In this document: positions 41,590 to 51,815 of the stretch, in pieces | Position numbering within the stretch: the first letter of the stretch is position 1 | Layout of the letters: each line of letters opens with the position of its first letter | NCBI GenBank assembly: GCA_034664085.1 | Contig: JAXDII010000035.1 | Location: 1 to 64,000 of the forward strand | Direction of reading: 5' to 3' | Length of the DNA: 64,000 nucleotides | DNA from: JACVRW01 sp034664085 | GTDB taxonomy: Bacteria; Actinomycetota; Thermoleophilia; Solirubrobacterales; Thermoleophilaceae | Program-made: the position numbers and the translations under genes | The notes under the pieces: model-generated | Databases searched by the model: none | Seen by the model: the letters and a program-made list of their open reading frames with translations, nothing else | Told to the model about the DNA's origin: nothing

Positions 41590-42828
41590 GTGCTTCAGCC
41601 CGTCTCGGTCGGTACCAAGAGCCTCGCCGACTACACCCATCTGGCCGGCAGGCCGCTCATCCAGGAGATCCGTGAGCTCGCCGAGCCACTCGAGGGTCTG
41701 CGCGTGCTCCACCTCTCCGCGACCGCCTTCGGTGGCGGCGTCGCCGAGATCCTCTACACGCTGATCCCGCTGATGAACGACGTCGGGATCGACGCCCAGT
41801 GGGAGGTGATGCTGGGACGCGAGGAGTTCTACAACGTCACCAAGCGCCTCCACAACGCGCTGCAGGGCAATCCGGACTCGCTCTCCGACGAGGAATGGAA
41901 GATCTTCGAGCGCTACAACGCGCTCAACGCGACCGAGATCTCGGGCGGCTGGGACGTGATCATCGTCCACGACCCGCAGCCGGCGGCCATCCGCAAGCAC
42001 GTGCCCGACAAGGCCAAGTCGTGGATCTGGCGCTGCCACATCGACCTCTCCACGCCGAACCCGGACGCCATCGACCACATCGTCCCGCTCGTGCGCGACT
42101 ACGACGCCTCGGTCTGGCATGTGCCGGCGTACGTGCCCGCCGCCCTCAACGGAGCGGGCTCCGGCGTGAACATCTGCCCGCCCGCGATCGACCCGCTGTC
42201 GCCGAAGAACATGGCGCTGTCCCCCGAGGACGCGGCCTTCGTGTGCGACCAGTTCGGGATCGACGTGGACCGGCCGCTGATGTGCCAGGTGTCGCGCTTC
42301 GACCCGTGGAAGGACCCGATGGGCGTGATCGACGCCTACCGGCTGGTGAAGGCTGAGATGCCCGAGGTGCAGCTCGCGCTGGTCGGGTCGATGGCCACCG
42401 ACGACCCCGAGGGCTGGGAGTTCTTCAACTCCACGATGGCCTACGCCGACGGGGACCCGGACATCCACATCCTCAACAACCTGAACAGCGTCGGGGCGAT
42501 CGAGGTGAACGCCTTCCAGTCGCAGGCCGACGTGGTCATCCAGAAGTCCACGCGCGAGGGCTTCGGCCTGACGGTGTCCGAGGCGCTCTGGAAGGGCCGG
42601 CCGTTCATCGGCGGCGACGTGGGCGGCATCCCGCTGCAGGTGGAGGACGGCGAGACCGGCTTCCTGGTCTCCTCGCCCGCCGAGTGCGCCGAGCGCTCGC
42701 TGCGAGTGCTGCGCGAGCCCGACCTCGGCAAACGGCTCGGCCGCGCCGGCAAGGAGCACGTGCGCAAGCACTTCCTCACGCCCCGGCTGCTGCGCGACTG
42801 GCTGAAGATCTTCCAGGCGCAACGATGA
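41590..42828 (+). CDS. treT: Trehalose glycosyltransferring synthase (GT4)
   Basis: The 412-residue GT4 enzyme joins NDP-glucose and glucose to make trehalose. The glycine loop is HLSATAFGGGVAEI, the catalytic acid segment is QVSRFDPWKDPMGVIDAYR and the E-x7-E motif is EGFGLTVSE, followed by VGGIPLQVEDGETGF. The family often has DxD absent as here. Start is GTG. It overlaps the downstream OtsA-like gene by ATGA, so the two are co-translated. Confidence 0.88.
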   Translation: MLQPVSVGTKSLADYTHLAGRPLIQEIRELAEPLEGLRVLHLSATAFGGGVAEILYTLIPLMNDVGIDAQWEVMLGREEFYNVTKRLHNALQGNPDSLSDEEWKIFERYNALNATEISGGWDVIIVHDPQPAAIRKHVPDKAKSWIWRCHIDLSTPNPDAIDHIVPLVRDYDASVWHVPAYVPAALNGAGSGVNICPPAIDPLSPKNMALSPEDAAFVCDQFGIDVDRPLMCQVSRFDPWKDPMGVIDAYRLVKAEMPEVQLALVGSMATDDPEGWEFFNSTMAYADGDPDIHILNNLNSVGAIEVNAFQSQADVVIQKSTREGFGLTVSEALWKGRPFIGGDVGGIPLQVEDGETGFLVSSPAECAERSLRVLREPDLGKRLGRAGKEHVRKHFLTPRLLRDWLKIFQAQR

Positions 42829-44291
42829 CCCAGGAGGCCGCGCTCGTCCTCGTGTCGAACCGCGGCCCCGCCACCTTCGAGGTCGGGGGGGAGCCGAGCC
42901 GTGGCGGCGGCGGCCTGGTCACGGCGCTGACCGGCCTGGTGCACCATCGCGATGCCGTCTGGGTCGCGTCGACGATGACCGAGGGCGACGTCGAGGTCAG
43001 CCGGGCGCACGACGGCGGCTCGTTCGAGGTCGAGCTGGACGACGCGCGCTACCGGATCCGGCTGGTGGAGTCCGATCCCGAGGCCTACGACAACTTCTAC
43101 AACGTGGTGGCGAACCCGATGCTGTGGTTCATCCAGCACTACCTCTGGGACCTCTCGAACGCGCCGGACATCCGCCGGCACGAGGTGGAGGCGTACGAGC
43201 ACGGGTACTGCACCGTCAACGGGGACCTCGCTCGCGCGGTGCTGGAGGAGGTGGAGGGCGAGGAGGAGGCCGTCGTGATGCTCCACGACTACCACCTCTA
43301 CGTGGCGCCCAAGCTGATCCGCCGGGAGCGGCCCGACCTGTTCCTGCACCACTTCGTCCACATCCCGTGGACCCAGCCGGATGCCTGGCGCGTGCTGCCC
43401 GCCGACATCCGCGAGGACCTCTACGAGGGCATCCTCTCGAACGACATCATCGCCTTCCACACGCGCTCCTACCGGCGCAACTTCCTGCTTTGCTGCCGCG
43501 AGCTGTTCGACCTCGACGTCGACGAGGAGGCGGGCGTAGTCCGCTTCGAGGGGCGCGACGTGTGGGTGCGCTCGTACCCGCTGCCGATCTCGGCCGAGCG
43601 GTTCCACCGGACCGCCCAGCGCCCCGCCGTGCACCAGTACGAGCGCGAGATCCTGCGGCGGCGGCGCGAGCACCTGATCCTGCGCGTGGACCGGGCGGAC
43701 CTGTCGAAGAACATCCTGCGCGGGTTCACGGCCTTCGACCTGTTCCTCGAGCAGCACCCCGAGTTCAAGGAGCAGGTGACCTTCATCGCCCACCTGATCC
43801 CCTCGCGCCAGGACGTGCCCGAGTACGCCGAGTACCTGGAGCGGATCGAGGCGTTGGTCGCGGTGGTCAACCACCGGCACGGCACCACCGACTGGATGCC
43901 GATCGACCTGCGCCTGCGCGAGAATCTCGAGGAGGCGATCGCGGCCTACAAGCACTACGACCTCCTGATGGTCAACGCGATGTTCGACGGCATGAACCTG
44001 ATCGCCAAGGAGGGGCCGCTCGTGAACGAGCGCCACGGCGTCTCGCTGCTGAGCGAGAACACGGGCGCCCACGAGGAGCTGGCCGACTTCGCGCTGTCGG
44101 TCAACCCGTTCGACGTCCAGGAGCAGGCCGACGCGATCTACCGCGCGCTGTCCATGTCCGCCGAGGAGCGCTCCTGGCGCGCCCAGGGCCTCAAGCGCAT
44201 CGTGACCGCGCGCGACCCGGGCGACTGGGTCGACGACCAGCTGGCCGACATCGAGGCCAAGCGGCGCGGCGAAGCACCCGTGCGGTCTTAG
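42825..44291 (+). CDS. Trehalose-6-phosphate synthase-like glycosyltransferase (GT20)
   Basis: The 488-residue protein is GT20-like: LVSNRGPATFEV in place of the usual SNRLP, the acceptor motif MLHDYHLYV, the VHIPWTQPDAWRVLP segment, RVDRADLSKNILRG and FDGMNLIAKEGPLV. These place Arg and Lys for UDP-glucose as in OtsA. The altered N-loop might change the acceptor, for example to a glycerol phosphate. Pairing with treT suggests compatible-solute synthesis. No phosphatase (OtsB) gene is near. Confidence 0.85.
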   Translation: MTQEAALVLVSNRGPATFEVGGEPSRGGGGLVTALTGLVHHRDAVWVASTMTEGDVEVSRAHDGGSFEVELDDARYRIRLVESDPEAYDNFYNVVANPMLWFIQHYLWDLSNAPDIRRHEVEAYEHGYCTVNGDLARAVLEEVEGEEEAVVMLHDYHLYVAPKLIRRERPDLFLHHFVHIPWTQPDAWRVLPADIREDLYEGILSNDIIAFHTRSYRRNFLLCCRELFDLDVDEEAGVVRFEGRDVWVRSYPLPISAERFHRTAQRPAVHQYEREILRRRREHLILRVDRADLSKNILRGFTAFDLFLEQHPEFKEQVTFIAHLIPSRQDVPEYAEYLERIEALVAVVNHRHGTTDWMPIDLRLRENLEEAIAAYKHYDLLMVNAMFDGMNLIAKEGPLVNERHGVSLLSENTGAHEELADFALSVNPFDVQEQADAIYRALSMSAEERSWRAQGLKRIVTARDPGDWVDDQLADIEAKRRGEAPVRS

Positions 44292-44300
44292 GGCCCGGCC

Positions 44301-44320
44301 GCCCGGCTTTTCGCCCGGGC
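44301..44320 (+). terminator. GC-rich hairpin after the trehalose operon
   Basis: GCCCGG (44301-44306) and CCGGGC (44315-44320) pair around an eight-base loop that includes TTTT, ten bases after the OtsA-like stop. No T-tract follows, so Rho-independent termination is weak at best. The following stretch to 44374 is AT-richer than its surroundings and holds no gene. Confidence 0.25.
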
Positions 44321-44374
44321 CGCGCCGAGAGGCGTATTCGACATCTATTTGATGATCGATATTCCCCTCGGCGC

Positions 44375-44848
44375 TCATCGCCGTGGCCCGGGGGCGAACT
44401 CGCCGGGTTGCGGGGGTCGGGGCGCGGGCGGCAGTGCGGGCGGCACGGGCTCCGCCCGCGGCGGCGAGCCCTCGGCCAACGGCGGCGAGCCCTCGGCCAA
44501 CGGCGGCGGCCAAGGCTTGGCAGGGACGGACCGCGCCCTCGACCCCCTTTCCCGCTGCCGTTGTTCGCCCCGCCGCGGCGCCCGCCGAGAGCGCGGGCGC
44601 TCCGGCGACCGAATCCGCTCTTCACGCCCCGCCCGCTCCCGCTCCTCGACCGCCCTCCCGCCCGCGCTTCGCTCGCCAACCGCGCCCGTCGCCGGTGGCC
44701 GCTCAGGCTCCGCCCCGCATCCCCGCCCGGCGCTCGCGATCAGCAGGCCGGCGGCCACCGCCGCGGCCAGCCGGCCCAGGTTTCCCCACCGCACCCGGCG
44801 CAGCAGCGCCGCGGCATCGCTCGCCCGCCGGTCGCCCATGCGGGGCAA
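44375..44848 (-). CDS. Hypothetical membrane-anchored proline-rich protein
   Basis: The 157-residue frame reads convincingly as a single-pass protein: a charged start (GDRRASDAAALLRRV), a hydrophobic segment LGRLAAAVAAGLLIASAG, then an Arg/Glu-rich and proline-rich tail with a repeated LAEGSPP. It is divergent from rpsF with a 64-base gap. The overlapping plus-strand frames are low-complexity. I recognise no family; ATG 44839 in frame is also possible. Confidence 0.5.
   Translation of the reverse strand: MPRMGDRRASDAAALLRRVRWGNLGRLAAAVAAGLLIASAGRGCGAEPERPPATGAVGERSAGGRAVEERERAGREERIRSPERPRSRRAPRRGEQRQRERGSRARSVPAKPWPPPLAEGSPPLAEGSPPRAEPVPPALPPAPRPPQPGEFAPGPRR
44461..44502. repeat. Two 21-base tandem repeats
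   Basis: The unit GCGGCGAGCCCTCGGCCAAC plus one G occurs twice in tandem, encoding LAEGSPP twice in the minus-strand proline-rich protein. The reading frame is preserved, so the expansion is tolerated. Confidence 0.8.
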
Positions 44849-44912
44849 AGGCGGCCCGGGCCTGCTTTCGCCCCGGCCCGCGTCGCCGCCCCGCTGCTAA
44901 CCTGCCCGCTCT

Positions 44913-45311
44913 ATGTCAGGCCTGTACGACCTCATGCTTCTGATCGACCCGAACGCTCCCGAGGAGCGCCGCACGGCGGCGGTCACGGAGGCGGAGTCGC
45001 TGATCAACGCCAGTGGCGAGATGGTCGAGTCCCAGGACTGGGGTCAGCGCCGGATGGCATATGAGATCGACCACCGCCCCGAGGCCGAGTACCGCCTCTA
45101 CCAGTTCAAGGGCGACAACGATCTGCTGGAGCGCCTCAACCAGCGCCTCCGCATCCTCGACGGCGTGCTGCGCTTCCGCATCATCAAGACGAAGCCCGGC
45201 CAGCCGCTGCCGCCGGCCCCTGAGGCGCAGTCCCCGCGCCGCCGCGACGACCGCGAGCCGCAGGACACCCGCGTGGCCGCCCGCGCCGCCGCCGACGCAC
45301 CCGCCGGCTGA
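44913..45311 (+). CDS. rpsF: 30S ribosomal protein S6
   Basis: The 132-residue protein has the S6 opening YDLMLLIDPNAPEE and the RRMAYEIDHRPEAEY region that contacts S18 in the platform. The C-terminus is longer than in many bacteria: a charged Pro/Arg/Asp tail from about residue 95. It heads the conserved rpsF-ssb-rpsR-rplI-dnaB order. Confidence 0.95.
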   Translation: MSGLYDLMLLIDPNAPEERRTAAVTEAESLINASGEMVESQDWGQRRMAYEIDHRPEAEYRLYQFKGDNDLLERLNQRLRILDGVLRFRIIKTKPGQPLPPAPEAQSPRRRDDREPQDTRVAARAAADAPAG

Positions 45312-45504
45312 GCCCCGCGACCGCCCGCCGAAACGGTCGCCGACCCTCCTCGGGCCCCCTGCGCGTTACGTCCGCGCCAAAGAACCCGCACTTTTCAGCA
45401 ACTTCCCGTCAGGTCCGGCCCAGCGTGGCCGACCTCGTTCGTACACTCGACCGACAGCCGTCGAGCCGTCTCGAAAGACGCAAGAAGGGAGCTGGACCAG
45501 TCTC

Positions 45505-45960
45505 ATGGCAGCTACGAACATCAACCGGGTGATCATCACCGGGAACCTCACGCGCGACCCCGAGCTGCGCTCATTGCCGAGCGGCACCTCGGTGTGCAAC
45601 CTGCGCGTCGCCTGCAACACCCGCCGCAAGGACAACTCGAGCGGTGAGTGGGTCGACAAGCCCAACTACTTCGACGTCACGGTGTGGGGATCGCAGGGCG
45701 AGAACTGCTCTCAATACCTCGCCAAGGGACGTCCCGTGGCAGTCGACGGGCGGCTCGAATGGCGCGAGTGGCAGGACAAGGAAGGCAACAAGCGCCAGTC
45801 GGTGGATATCATTGCCGACTCGGTCCAGTTCCTCGGTTCGCGCGAAGGTGGCGAGAACGGTGGCCGCTTCACGCCGCAGAGCGACGTCCCGGCAGATACC
45901 GGAGACTTCGAGTCGGCGCCGGTGGCCACAGGGGGATCGGACGACGACATCCCGTTCTGA
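45505..45960 (+). CDS. ssb: Single-stranded DNA-binding protein
   Basis: The 151-residue protein has the OB fold NRVIITGNLTRDPELR, VTVWGSQGENCSQYLAKGR, VDGRLEWREWQDKEG and the acidic tip DDDIPF that recruits replication and repair partners. A 193-base gap separates it from rpsF. The gap has GC-rich sequence but no clear promoter. An AGGGAGC lies upstream of the ATG at a longer than usual distance. Confidence 0.95.
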   Translation: MAATNINRVIITGNLTRDPELRSLPSGTSVCNLRVACNTRRKDNSSGEWVDKPNYFDVTVWGSQGENCSQYLAKGRPVAVDGRLEWREWQDKEGNKRQSVDIIADSVQFLGSREGGENGGRFTPQSDVPADTGDFESAPVATGGSDDDIPF

Positions 45961-45992
45961 CCCCGAAGTAGCGAGTACGCAGGAAGGAAGAC

Positions 45993-46274
45993 GTGGCGAA
46001 GCAGCGTGGAACAACCCCAACGCGTGACCGCAAGCGCGGTCGCACCAGGGGCGCGCCTGGAGGCGGGCGGCGTAAGCCGTGCCCGTTCTGCCGGGACAAA
46101 GTCGACATCGTCGACTACAAGGACCTCGCATCGCTACGTCGCGCGATCAGCGACAAGGGGAAGATCCGCTCGTCGCGCGTGACCGGCGCCTGCCGCCGCC
46201 ACCAGACCCAACTCGCCGTCGCGGTCAAGCGTGCACGCGAGCTGGGCCTCCTGCCGTACGTCGCAGACAGGTAA
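45993..46274 (+). CDS. rpsR: 30S ribosomal protein S18, zinc-motif type
   Basis: The 93-residue S18 contains the CPFC pair and a later C in GACRRHQTQLAVAVKRAREL, the zinc-binding (C+) form common in Actinomycetota. It binds S6 in the 30S platform. The N-terminus is a basic extension. GTG 45993 follows AGGAAGGAAGAC. Confidence 0.95.
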   Translation: MAKQRGTTPTRDRKRGRTRGAPGGGRRKPCPFCRDKVDIVDYKDLASLRRAISDKGKIRSSRVTGACRRHQTQLAVAVKRARELGLLPYVADR

Positions 46275-46290
46275 GGACGGGGACCGAAGC

Positions 46291-46743
46291 ATGGCCCAGG
46301 CGATCCTTCTGCAGGAAGTTGACAACCTCGGCGATCGCGGCGACGTGATCGACGTCTCGCCGGGGTACCTGCGCAACTTCCTCGTTCCGCGCAAACTCGC
46401 TCAGCCGGCCACGCCGGCGGCGATCGCGGATTCGCAGCGCCGTCGCGAGGCGGCCGATCGCGCCGCCGTCGAGGCGGCCGCGAAGGCCGAGGAGACGGCC
46501 GCCCTGCTGCGCAAGACCGTGCTCACCATCTCCCACCAGGCGGGTGACGACGGCCGGCTGTTCGGCTCCGTCACCTCCCAGGAGATCGTGGACGCGATCC
46601 GACAGGCGCGCGGCGTGCGGCTCGACAAGCGGCGCGTGCAGTTGGAGGACGCCATCAAGACCACGGGCACGCACATGGTCACCGTCGAGGTCTCGGACGG
46701 CGTGACGGCGGAGATCAAGACCATCGTCACACCGCAGGCATAA
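46291..46743 (+). CDS. rplI: 50S ribosomal protein L9
   Basis: The 150-residue protein opens ILLQEVDNLGDRGDVIDVSPGYLRNFLVP, the L9 N-terminal domain, followed by the long connecting helix and a C-terminal RNA-binding domain with GRLFGSVTSQEIVDAI. It follows rpsR by 16 bases and precedes dnaB by nine. Confidence 0.95.
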   Translation: MAQAILLQEVDNLGDRGDVIDVSPGYLRNFLVPRKLAQPATPAAIADSQRRREAADRAAVEAAAKAEETAALLRKTVLTISHQAGDDGRLFGSVTSQEIVDAIRQARGVRLDKRRVQLEDAIKTTGTHMVTVEVSDGVTAEIKTIVTPQA

Positions 46744-46752
46744 CGCCCTCCG

Positions 46753-48150
46753 GTGGCAGTCGCCGCCCCGCCTGAGTCCGCGGGCAGCGTTCCTCCCCAC
46801 AACGAGGAGGCCGAGGCCTCGGTCCTCGGCGCCATCCTGCTGACCGAGCAGGCCCTGGACGGGGTCGTGCTCGAGATCGGGCTGCGGCCCGAGCACTTCT
46901 ACCGTCCGCGCCACCAGCGCATCTTCGGCGCCATGATCCGGCTGAAGGAGAAGGCCGAGCCGGAGGCCGTGGACGCGCTCACCGTCTGCGACGACCTGCG
47001 CAGCCAGGGCGCGCTGGAGGAGGCCGGCGGCGAGGCCTACGTTCACTCGCTGCCGACGGTCGTGCCCGCAGTCGGCGCGGTGCTCGACTACGCCCGCATC
47101 GTCCGCGACGACGCCCTGATGCGGGGCATCCTCGACACGACCCGCCGGATCCAGGCCGAGGTGCTGGCGCACCGCGGCGAGCCGCGCGAGCTGATCGAGT
47201 GGGCCGAGGCGGCGCTGTTCAAGATCGGCCACGAGGGCGGCATGGCCGAGATGCGCACAATCGAGGCCGTCCTCCACGAGGAGATCGACAAGCTCGAGGA
47301 GCTGTCGCGCAGGGACATCGGCCTCACCGGCACCGCCTCGGGCTTCGCGGACATCGACGACATCACCGGTGGCTTCCAGCCCGGCAACCTGATCGTCCTC
47401 GCCGCACGGCCGTCGATGGGCAAGAGCACCCTGGCCACCAACATCGCCGAGAACGCGGCGATCGATCACGGCAAGCCGGTCGCCCTGTTCTCGCTCGAGA
47501 TGTCCGAGACCGAGCTGGCGCACCGCTTCATCGCCTCGCAGGCCAAGGTGTCGAGCGACGAGCTGCGCAAGGGCCGCGTCAAGGCGGACCGCTGGCCCAA
47601 GGTGCTGCGCGCCGTCGAGAAGCTGGCCGCTGCCCCGATCTTCATCGACGACTCCAGCGACATCGGCGTGCTCGAGATGCGCGCCAAGGCGCGCCGGCTC
47701 CACGCCCGCCATGGCGGCCTCGGCCTGATCGTCGTCGACTACCTCCAGCTCGTGCGCGCCGACGGTCGCAGCGACAACCGCGTCGAGCAGGTAGGCCAGA
47801 TCAGCCGCGGACTGAAGATCCTCGCCCGCGAGCTCGACATCCCGGTGATCGCCGTCTCCCAGCTCTCGCGAGCGGTCGAGTCGCGCCACCCGCCGATCCC
47901 GATGCTCTCGGACCTGCGCGAGAGCGGCCAGCTCGAGCAGGACGCCGACGTCGTCATGTTCGTCTACCGCGAGGAGTACTACGACCGCGAGTCCGAGCGG
48001 CTCGGCGAGGCCGACATCTTCTTCGCCAAGCACCGCAACGGGCCGATCGGGCAGGTCACGCTCAGCTTCATGCCGAAGTACCCGCGCTTCGCCAGCCTCT
48101 ACCGCGACCACGGCGCGGCGCCCCCGGCGCCCGACAACGGGGCCGGCTGA
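46753..48150 (+). CDS. dnaB: Replicative DNA helicase
   Basis: The 465-residue helicase has the N-terminal NTD (PPHNEEAEASVLGAILL), Walker A ARPSMGKSTLATN (about 217-229), Walker B region LGLIVVDYLQLV and the arginine-finger segment SDLRESGQLEQDADVVMF. It unwinds DNA at the replication fork as a hexamer. Start is GTG. No intein is present: the P-loop is continuous. Confidence 0.95.
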   Translation: MAVAAPPESAGSVPPHNEEAEASVLGAILLTEQALDGVVLEIGLRPEHFYRPRHQRIFGAMIRLKEKAEPEAVDALTVCDDLRSQGALEEAGGEAYVHSLPTVVPAVGAVLDYARIVRDDALMRGILDTTRRIQAEVLAHRGEPRELIEWAEAALFKIGHEGGMAEMRTIEAVLHEEIDKLEELSRRDIGLTGTASGFADIDDITGGFQPGNLIVLAARPSMGKSTLATNIAENAAIDHGKPVALFSLEMSETELAHRFIASQAKVSSDELRKGRVKADRWPKVLRAVEKLAAAPIFIDDSSDIGVLEMRAKARRLHARHGGLGLIVVDYLQLVRADGRSDNRVEQVGQISRGLKILARELDIPVIAVSQLSRAVESRHPPIPMLSDLRESGQLEQDADVVMFVYREEYYDRESERLGEADIFFAKHRNGPIGQVTLSFMPKYPRFASLYRDHGAAPPAPDNGAG

Positions 48151-48151
48151 C

Positions 48152-49048
48152 GTGCTGCGCCGAGTCCTGCCCGACGAGGCGGTCCCGTGCCCGTTCGACC
48201 TGTGCGACGGCTCGACCTGGGTCCTGGACGAGGAGACGGGCGACGCGCGCCCGTGCCGCTGCCGCGAGCAGCGCGTCCGCAAGGCCGTCAGCGGCGGCGT
48301 GGGCACGGGCATCGGCCGGCGCTTCCTCGAGGTGTCGTTCGACCGTGAGCCGATCGTCTCGCTCGACTCGATGGTGCTGCGCCAGGTGCGCGCCTTCATC
48401 CGCTCGATCGAGCAGAACCTCGAGGCCGGTCGCGGGCTCTGGTTCGACGGACCGGTGGGCACCGGCAAGACCTCGCTGGCGATCCTGGTGGCGAAGGCGG
48501 CCAAGGAAGCGGGCCGCACCTACGCCGTGTACCCGGTGCCGCGCCTGCTCGCCGAGATCAAGCGCACGTTCGACCGCGACGCCAGCGACACGTACCTCGG
48601 CTTCTTCCGCCGCCTCTGCACGGTCGACGTGCTTGTGCTCGACGACCTCGGCGCCGAGAAGCAGACCGAGTGGGTGCTGGAGCAGCTCTACTCGATCGTG
48701 AACGAGCGCTGGCAGGACCGGCGGGCGATCGTGGTCACCACCAACATCCCGGACCCGGACCCGGACGCTCCGGCGCACATGCTGCGGGCGAGCGTCAAGG
48801 ACCTGCGCGACGCCACGACCTCCGGCCGCGTCGACGGCCGCGACCTGGACGACCTGCGGCGGATCGTCGACCGCGTCGAGCAGGTGGCCGCCAAGGTCGC
48901 GGAGCTGGACGCCGTGGGGGACCACGACCCGATCCTGCGGCTGCGCCGCCAGCTCGGCGCTCGGACGGTCTCGCGGCTCGTGGAGATCTGCGACGACCCG
49001 ATCCCGATCATGGGCCCCGACCTCCGCATGGCGGCTCAGGGCGCCTAG
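48152..49048 (+). CDS. DnaC/DnaI-like helicase loader or IstB-like ATPase
   Basis: The 298-residue AAA+ protein starts with a cysteine-rich N-terminal segment (CPFDLCDG and PCRCREQR), then Walker A DGPVGTGKTSLAIL, Walker B VLVLDDLGAEK, sensor segment VVTTNI and an arginine cluster. It begins two bases after dnaB. Adjacent placement suggests it loads or regulates the helicase. IstB of transposons also has this domain, but there is no transposase here. Confidence 0.78.
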   Translation: MLRRVLPDEAVPCPFDLCDGSTWVLDEETGDARPCRCREQRVRKAVSGGVGTGIGRRFLEVSFDREPIVSLDSMVLRQVRAFIRSIEQNLEAGRGLWFDGPVGTGKTSLAILVAKAAKEAGRTYAVYPVPRLLAEIKRTFDRDASDTYLGFFRRLCTVDVLVLDDLGAEKQTEWVLEQLYSIVNERWQDRRAIVVTTNIPDPDPDAPAHMLRASVKDLRDATTSGRVDGRDLDDLRRIVDRVEQVAAKVAELDAVGDHDPILRLRRQLGARTVSRLVEICDDPIPIMGPDLRMAAQGA

Positions 49049-49091
49049 CGCGCCCCAGCCACACCCGCTCCCCCCTACACTCGATTTCGGC

Positions 49092-50399
<1,308 letters not shown>

Positions 50400-50406
50400 G
50401 CCTTCG

Positions 50407-51111
50407 CTACGCGCGCACGACGTGCGTCTGCGCCGCCATGTCGTGGAGGGCGCGGTTCTGGTCGTCCCAGAGCGGCCAGAGATTGTCGAGCAGCCAGGGC
50501 AGCAGCGGGATGATCGACGAGGCGATGCCGACCGCGAGCCCCTTGATCACGACCTCGCGCAGCGCGGCCCATCCGAAGCTCATCGGCGCGCCGTTGTCGC
50601 GCACGACCCGGATCCCGAGCATCTGCTTGCCGAGCGTCTGGCCGTTGTGCTCACCCTGGCGCATCATCAGCAGCGGCGCGTAGAACAACAGGACCGCTGA
50701 GATCAGGATGACCCACAGGATGATCGCCCCGATCGCGGCCGCGGTGGTCACGTCGTCGTCGCCCGAGACCCCGATGGCCCCGGCCACCACCACGAAGAAG
50801 AGGATCGCCGCGGGGATCAGAAGGATCAGCCAGTCGATCACCAACGCCCCGGCGCGGGTGCCCCAGCTGGCGAGCGGCTGGCCCTCCCAGCCCTGAGGGC
50901 GCGCGATCGGCTGCTGCCAGCCGCCTGGAGGGACCGGACCGCCGTAGCCCGACCCTGCCTCGGGTGTGGCGTCCGGCAGCGGCGTGTAGGCCGGCGGGGG
51001 CGCCTGCGGGCTTGGCGGGGGCGCCTGCGGGCTTGGCGGGGGCGCTTGCGGGCCCTCGCCGGGAACGCGCTCGGGGCCGGGACGCTCGGGAGGGGGGGAT
51101 CCGCTTTCCAT
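50407..51111 (-). CDS. RDD-family membrane protein with proline-rich N-terminus
   Basis: The 234-residue protein has a long Pro/Ala/Gln-rich cytoplasmic N-terminus, then an RDD domain beginning ASWGTRAGALVIDWLI (R-x-x-x-D core), helices, and LGKQMLGIRVVRDNGAPMSFGWAALREV. The tail AALREVVIK matches the family. Function unknown; members are envelope proteins of unclear role. Convergent with purA, seven bases from its stop. Confidence 0.85.
   Translation of the reverse strand: MESGSPPPERPGPERVPGEGPQAPPPSPQAPPPSPQAPPPAYTPLPDATPEAGSGYGGPVPPGGWQQPIARPQGWEGQPLASWGTRAGALVIDWLILLIPAAILFFVVVAGAIGVSGDDDVTTAAAIGAIILWVILISAVLLFYAPLLMMRQGEHNGQTLGKQMLGIRVVRDNGAPMSFGWAALREVVIKGLAVGIASSIIPLLPWLLDNLWPLWDDQNRALHDMAAQTHVVRA
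50999..51052. repeat. 21-base tandem repeats, about 2.5 units
   Basis: Two identical 21-base units and a partial third (50999-51019, 51020-51040, 51041-51052) encode a PSPQAPP repeat in the proline-rich N-terminus of the RDD protein. The frame is maintained. Confidence 0.8.
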
Positions 51112-51155
51112 TGGCGCGAATGAAACCACCACAGGAGGCGGCAGGCCGGTGCGCC

Positions 51156-51815
51156 TCAGGCGGGGCCGGGCTGCAGCACCGCGCGCTCGCCGTGGCGCAG
51201 GAGCCGCAGCGCCAACGCCAGCGAGGCGAGCAGGGACATCACCGCCAGGGTGATCTGCACGCTGAGCAGGCCCTCGCGGCTCCAGTAGACGTCGTCGAGC
51301 TCGAGCAGCAGCGCCGACTCGTCCAGGGTCAGGCCCATCCCTACTCCGAAGGGCACGGCGAGCATCGGCTCCAGGCCCTCGTCGCGCGTGAGGATCGCGC
51401 CGGCCCCTGCGGCGAACGCGATCACGATCCCGGGCACGAAGTGGTGGATGTGCCGGCGACCCACGCGCAGGCTGCGAAACGGCCCGACGCGCGGACGGTG
51501 GCGCAGCCGGTAGGTGATCGTGCGCGCCGCGATGAACGTGCCCACGAACGAGCTGAGCAGGTTGAACATCGCGTTCTCGCGGGTGGACGCCTCGCGGTAG
51601 CCGGCGCGGGCCACCTCGGCGGTCTCCGCCACCGCCTCCTCGGCGGCGACGAGCAGGCTGGGCGCCTCGCCCGGCAGCGGAGCCGATCCGCGCCGCCACA
51701 CACGTCCCAGCTCGACGGCGACAACCGCGGCCACCGCCACGCTGGCCACACCGCCGAGCACGAAGGTCCCACGGTCCGCCGCGAGCGGCCGGCGGCGCCA
51801 CCCGCGCCGGGTCAA
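51156..51815 (-). CDS. Conserved membrane protein of unknown function
   Basis: The 219-residue product has an N-terminal anchor (FVLGGVASVAVAAVVAVEL), then a domain with RRHIHHFVPGIVIAFAAGAG, GVGMGLTLDESALLLE and a C-terminal helix SLLASLALALRLLR. I recognise a broadly conserved actinobacterial membrane pattern but no function. TTG 51815 overlaps the acetyltransferase stop; the family start is uncertain. Confidence 0.55.
   Translation of the reverse strand: MTRRGWRRRPLAADRGTFVLGGVASVAVAAVVAVELGRVWRRGSAPLPGEAPSLLVAAEEAVAETAEVARAGYREASTRENAMFNLLSSFVGTFIAARTITYRLRHRPRVGPFRSLRVGRRHIHHFVPGIVIAFAAGAGAILTRDEGLEPMLAVPFGVGMGLTLDESALLLELDDVYWSREGLLSVQITLAVMSLLASLALALRLLRHGERAVLQPGPA

Noticed and set aside
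42441..48519. Long minus-strand frames opposite the trehalose and dnaB genes
   Set aside because: Same reason: antisense shadows of well-supported genes, without recognisable motifs.
48152..49048. Reading the ATPase as part of an IS21-type transposon (IstB)
   Set aside because: No IstA-like transposase, inverted repeats or target duplication are visible; it is coupled to dnaB.
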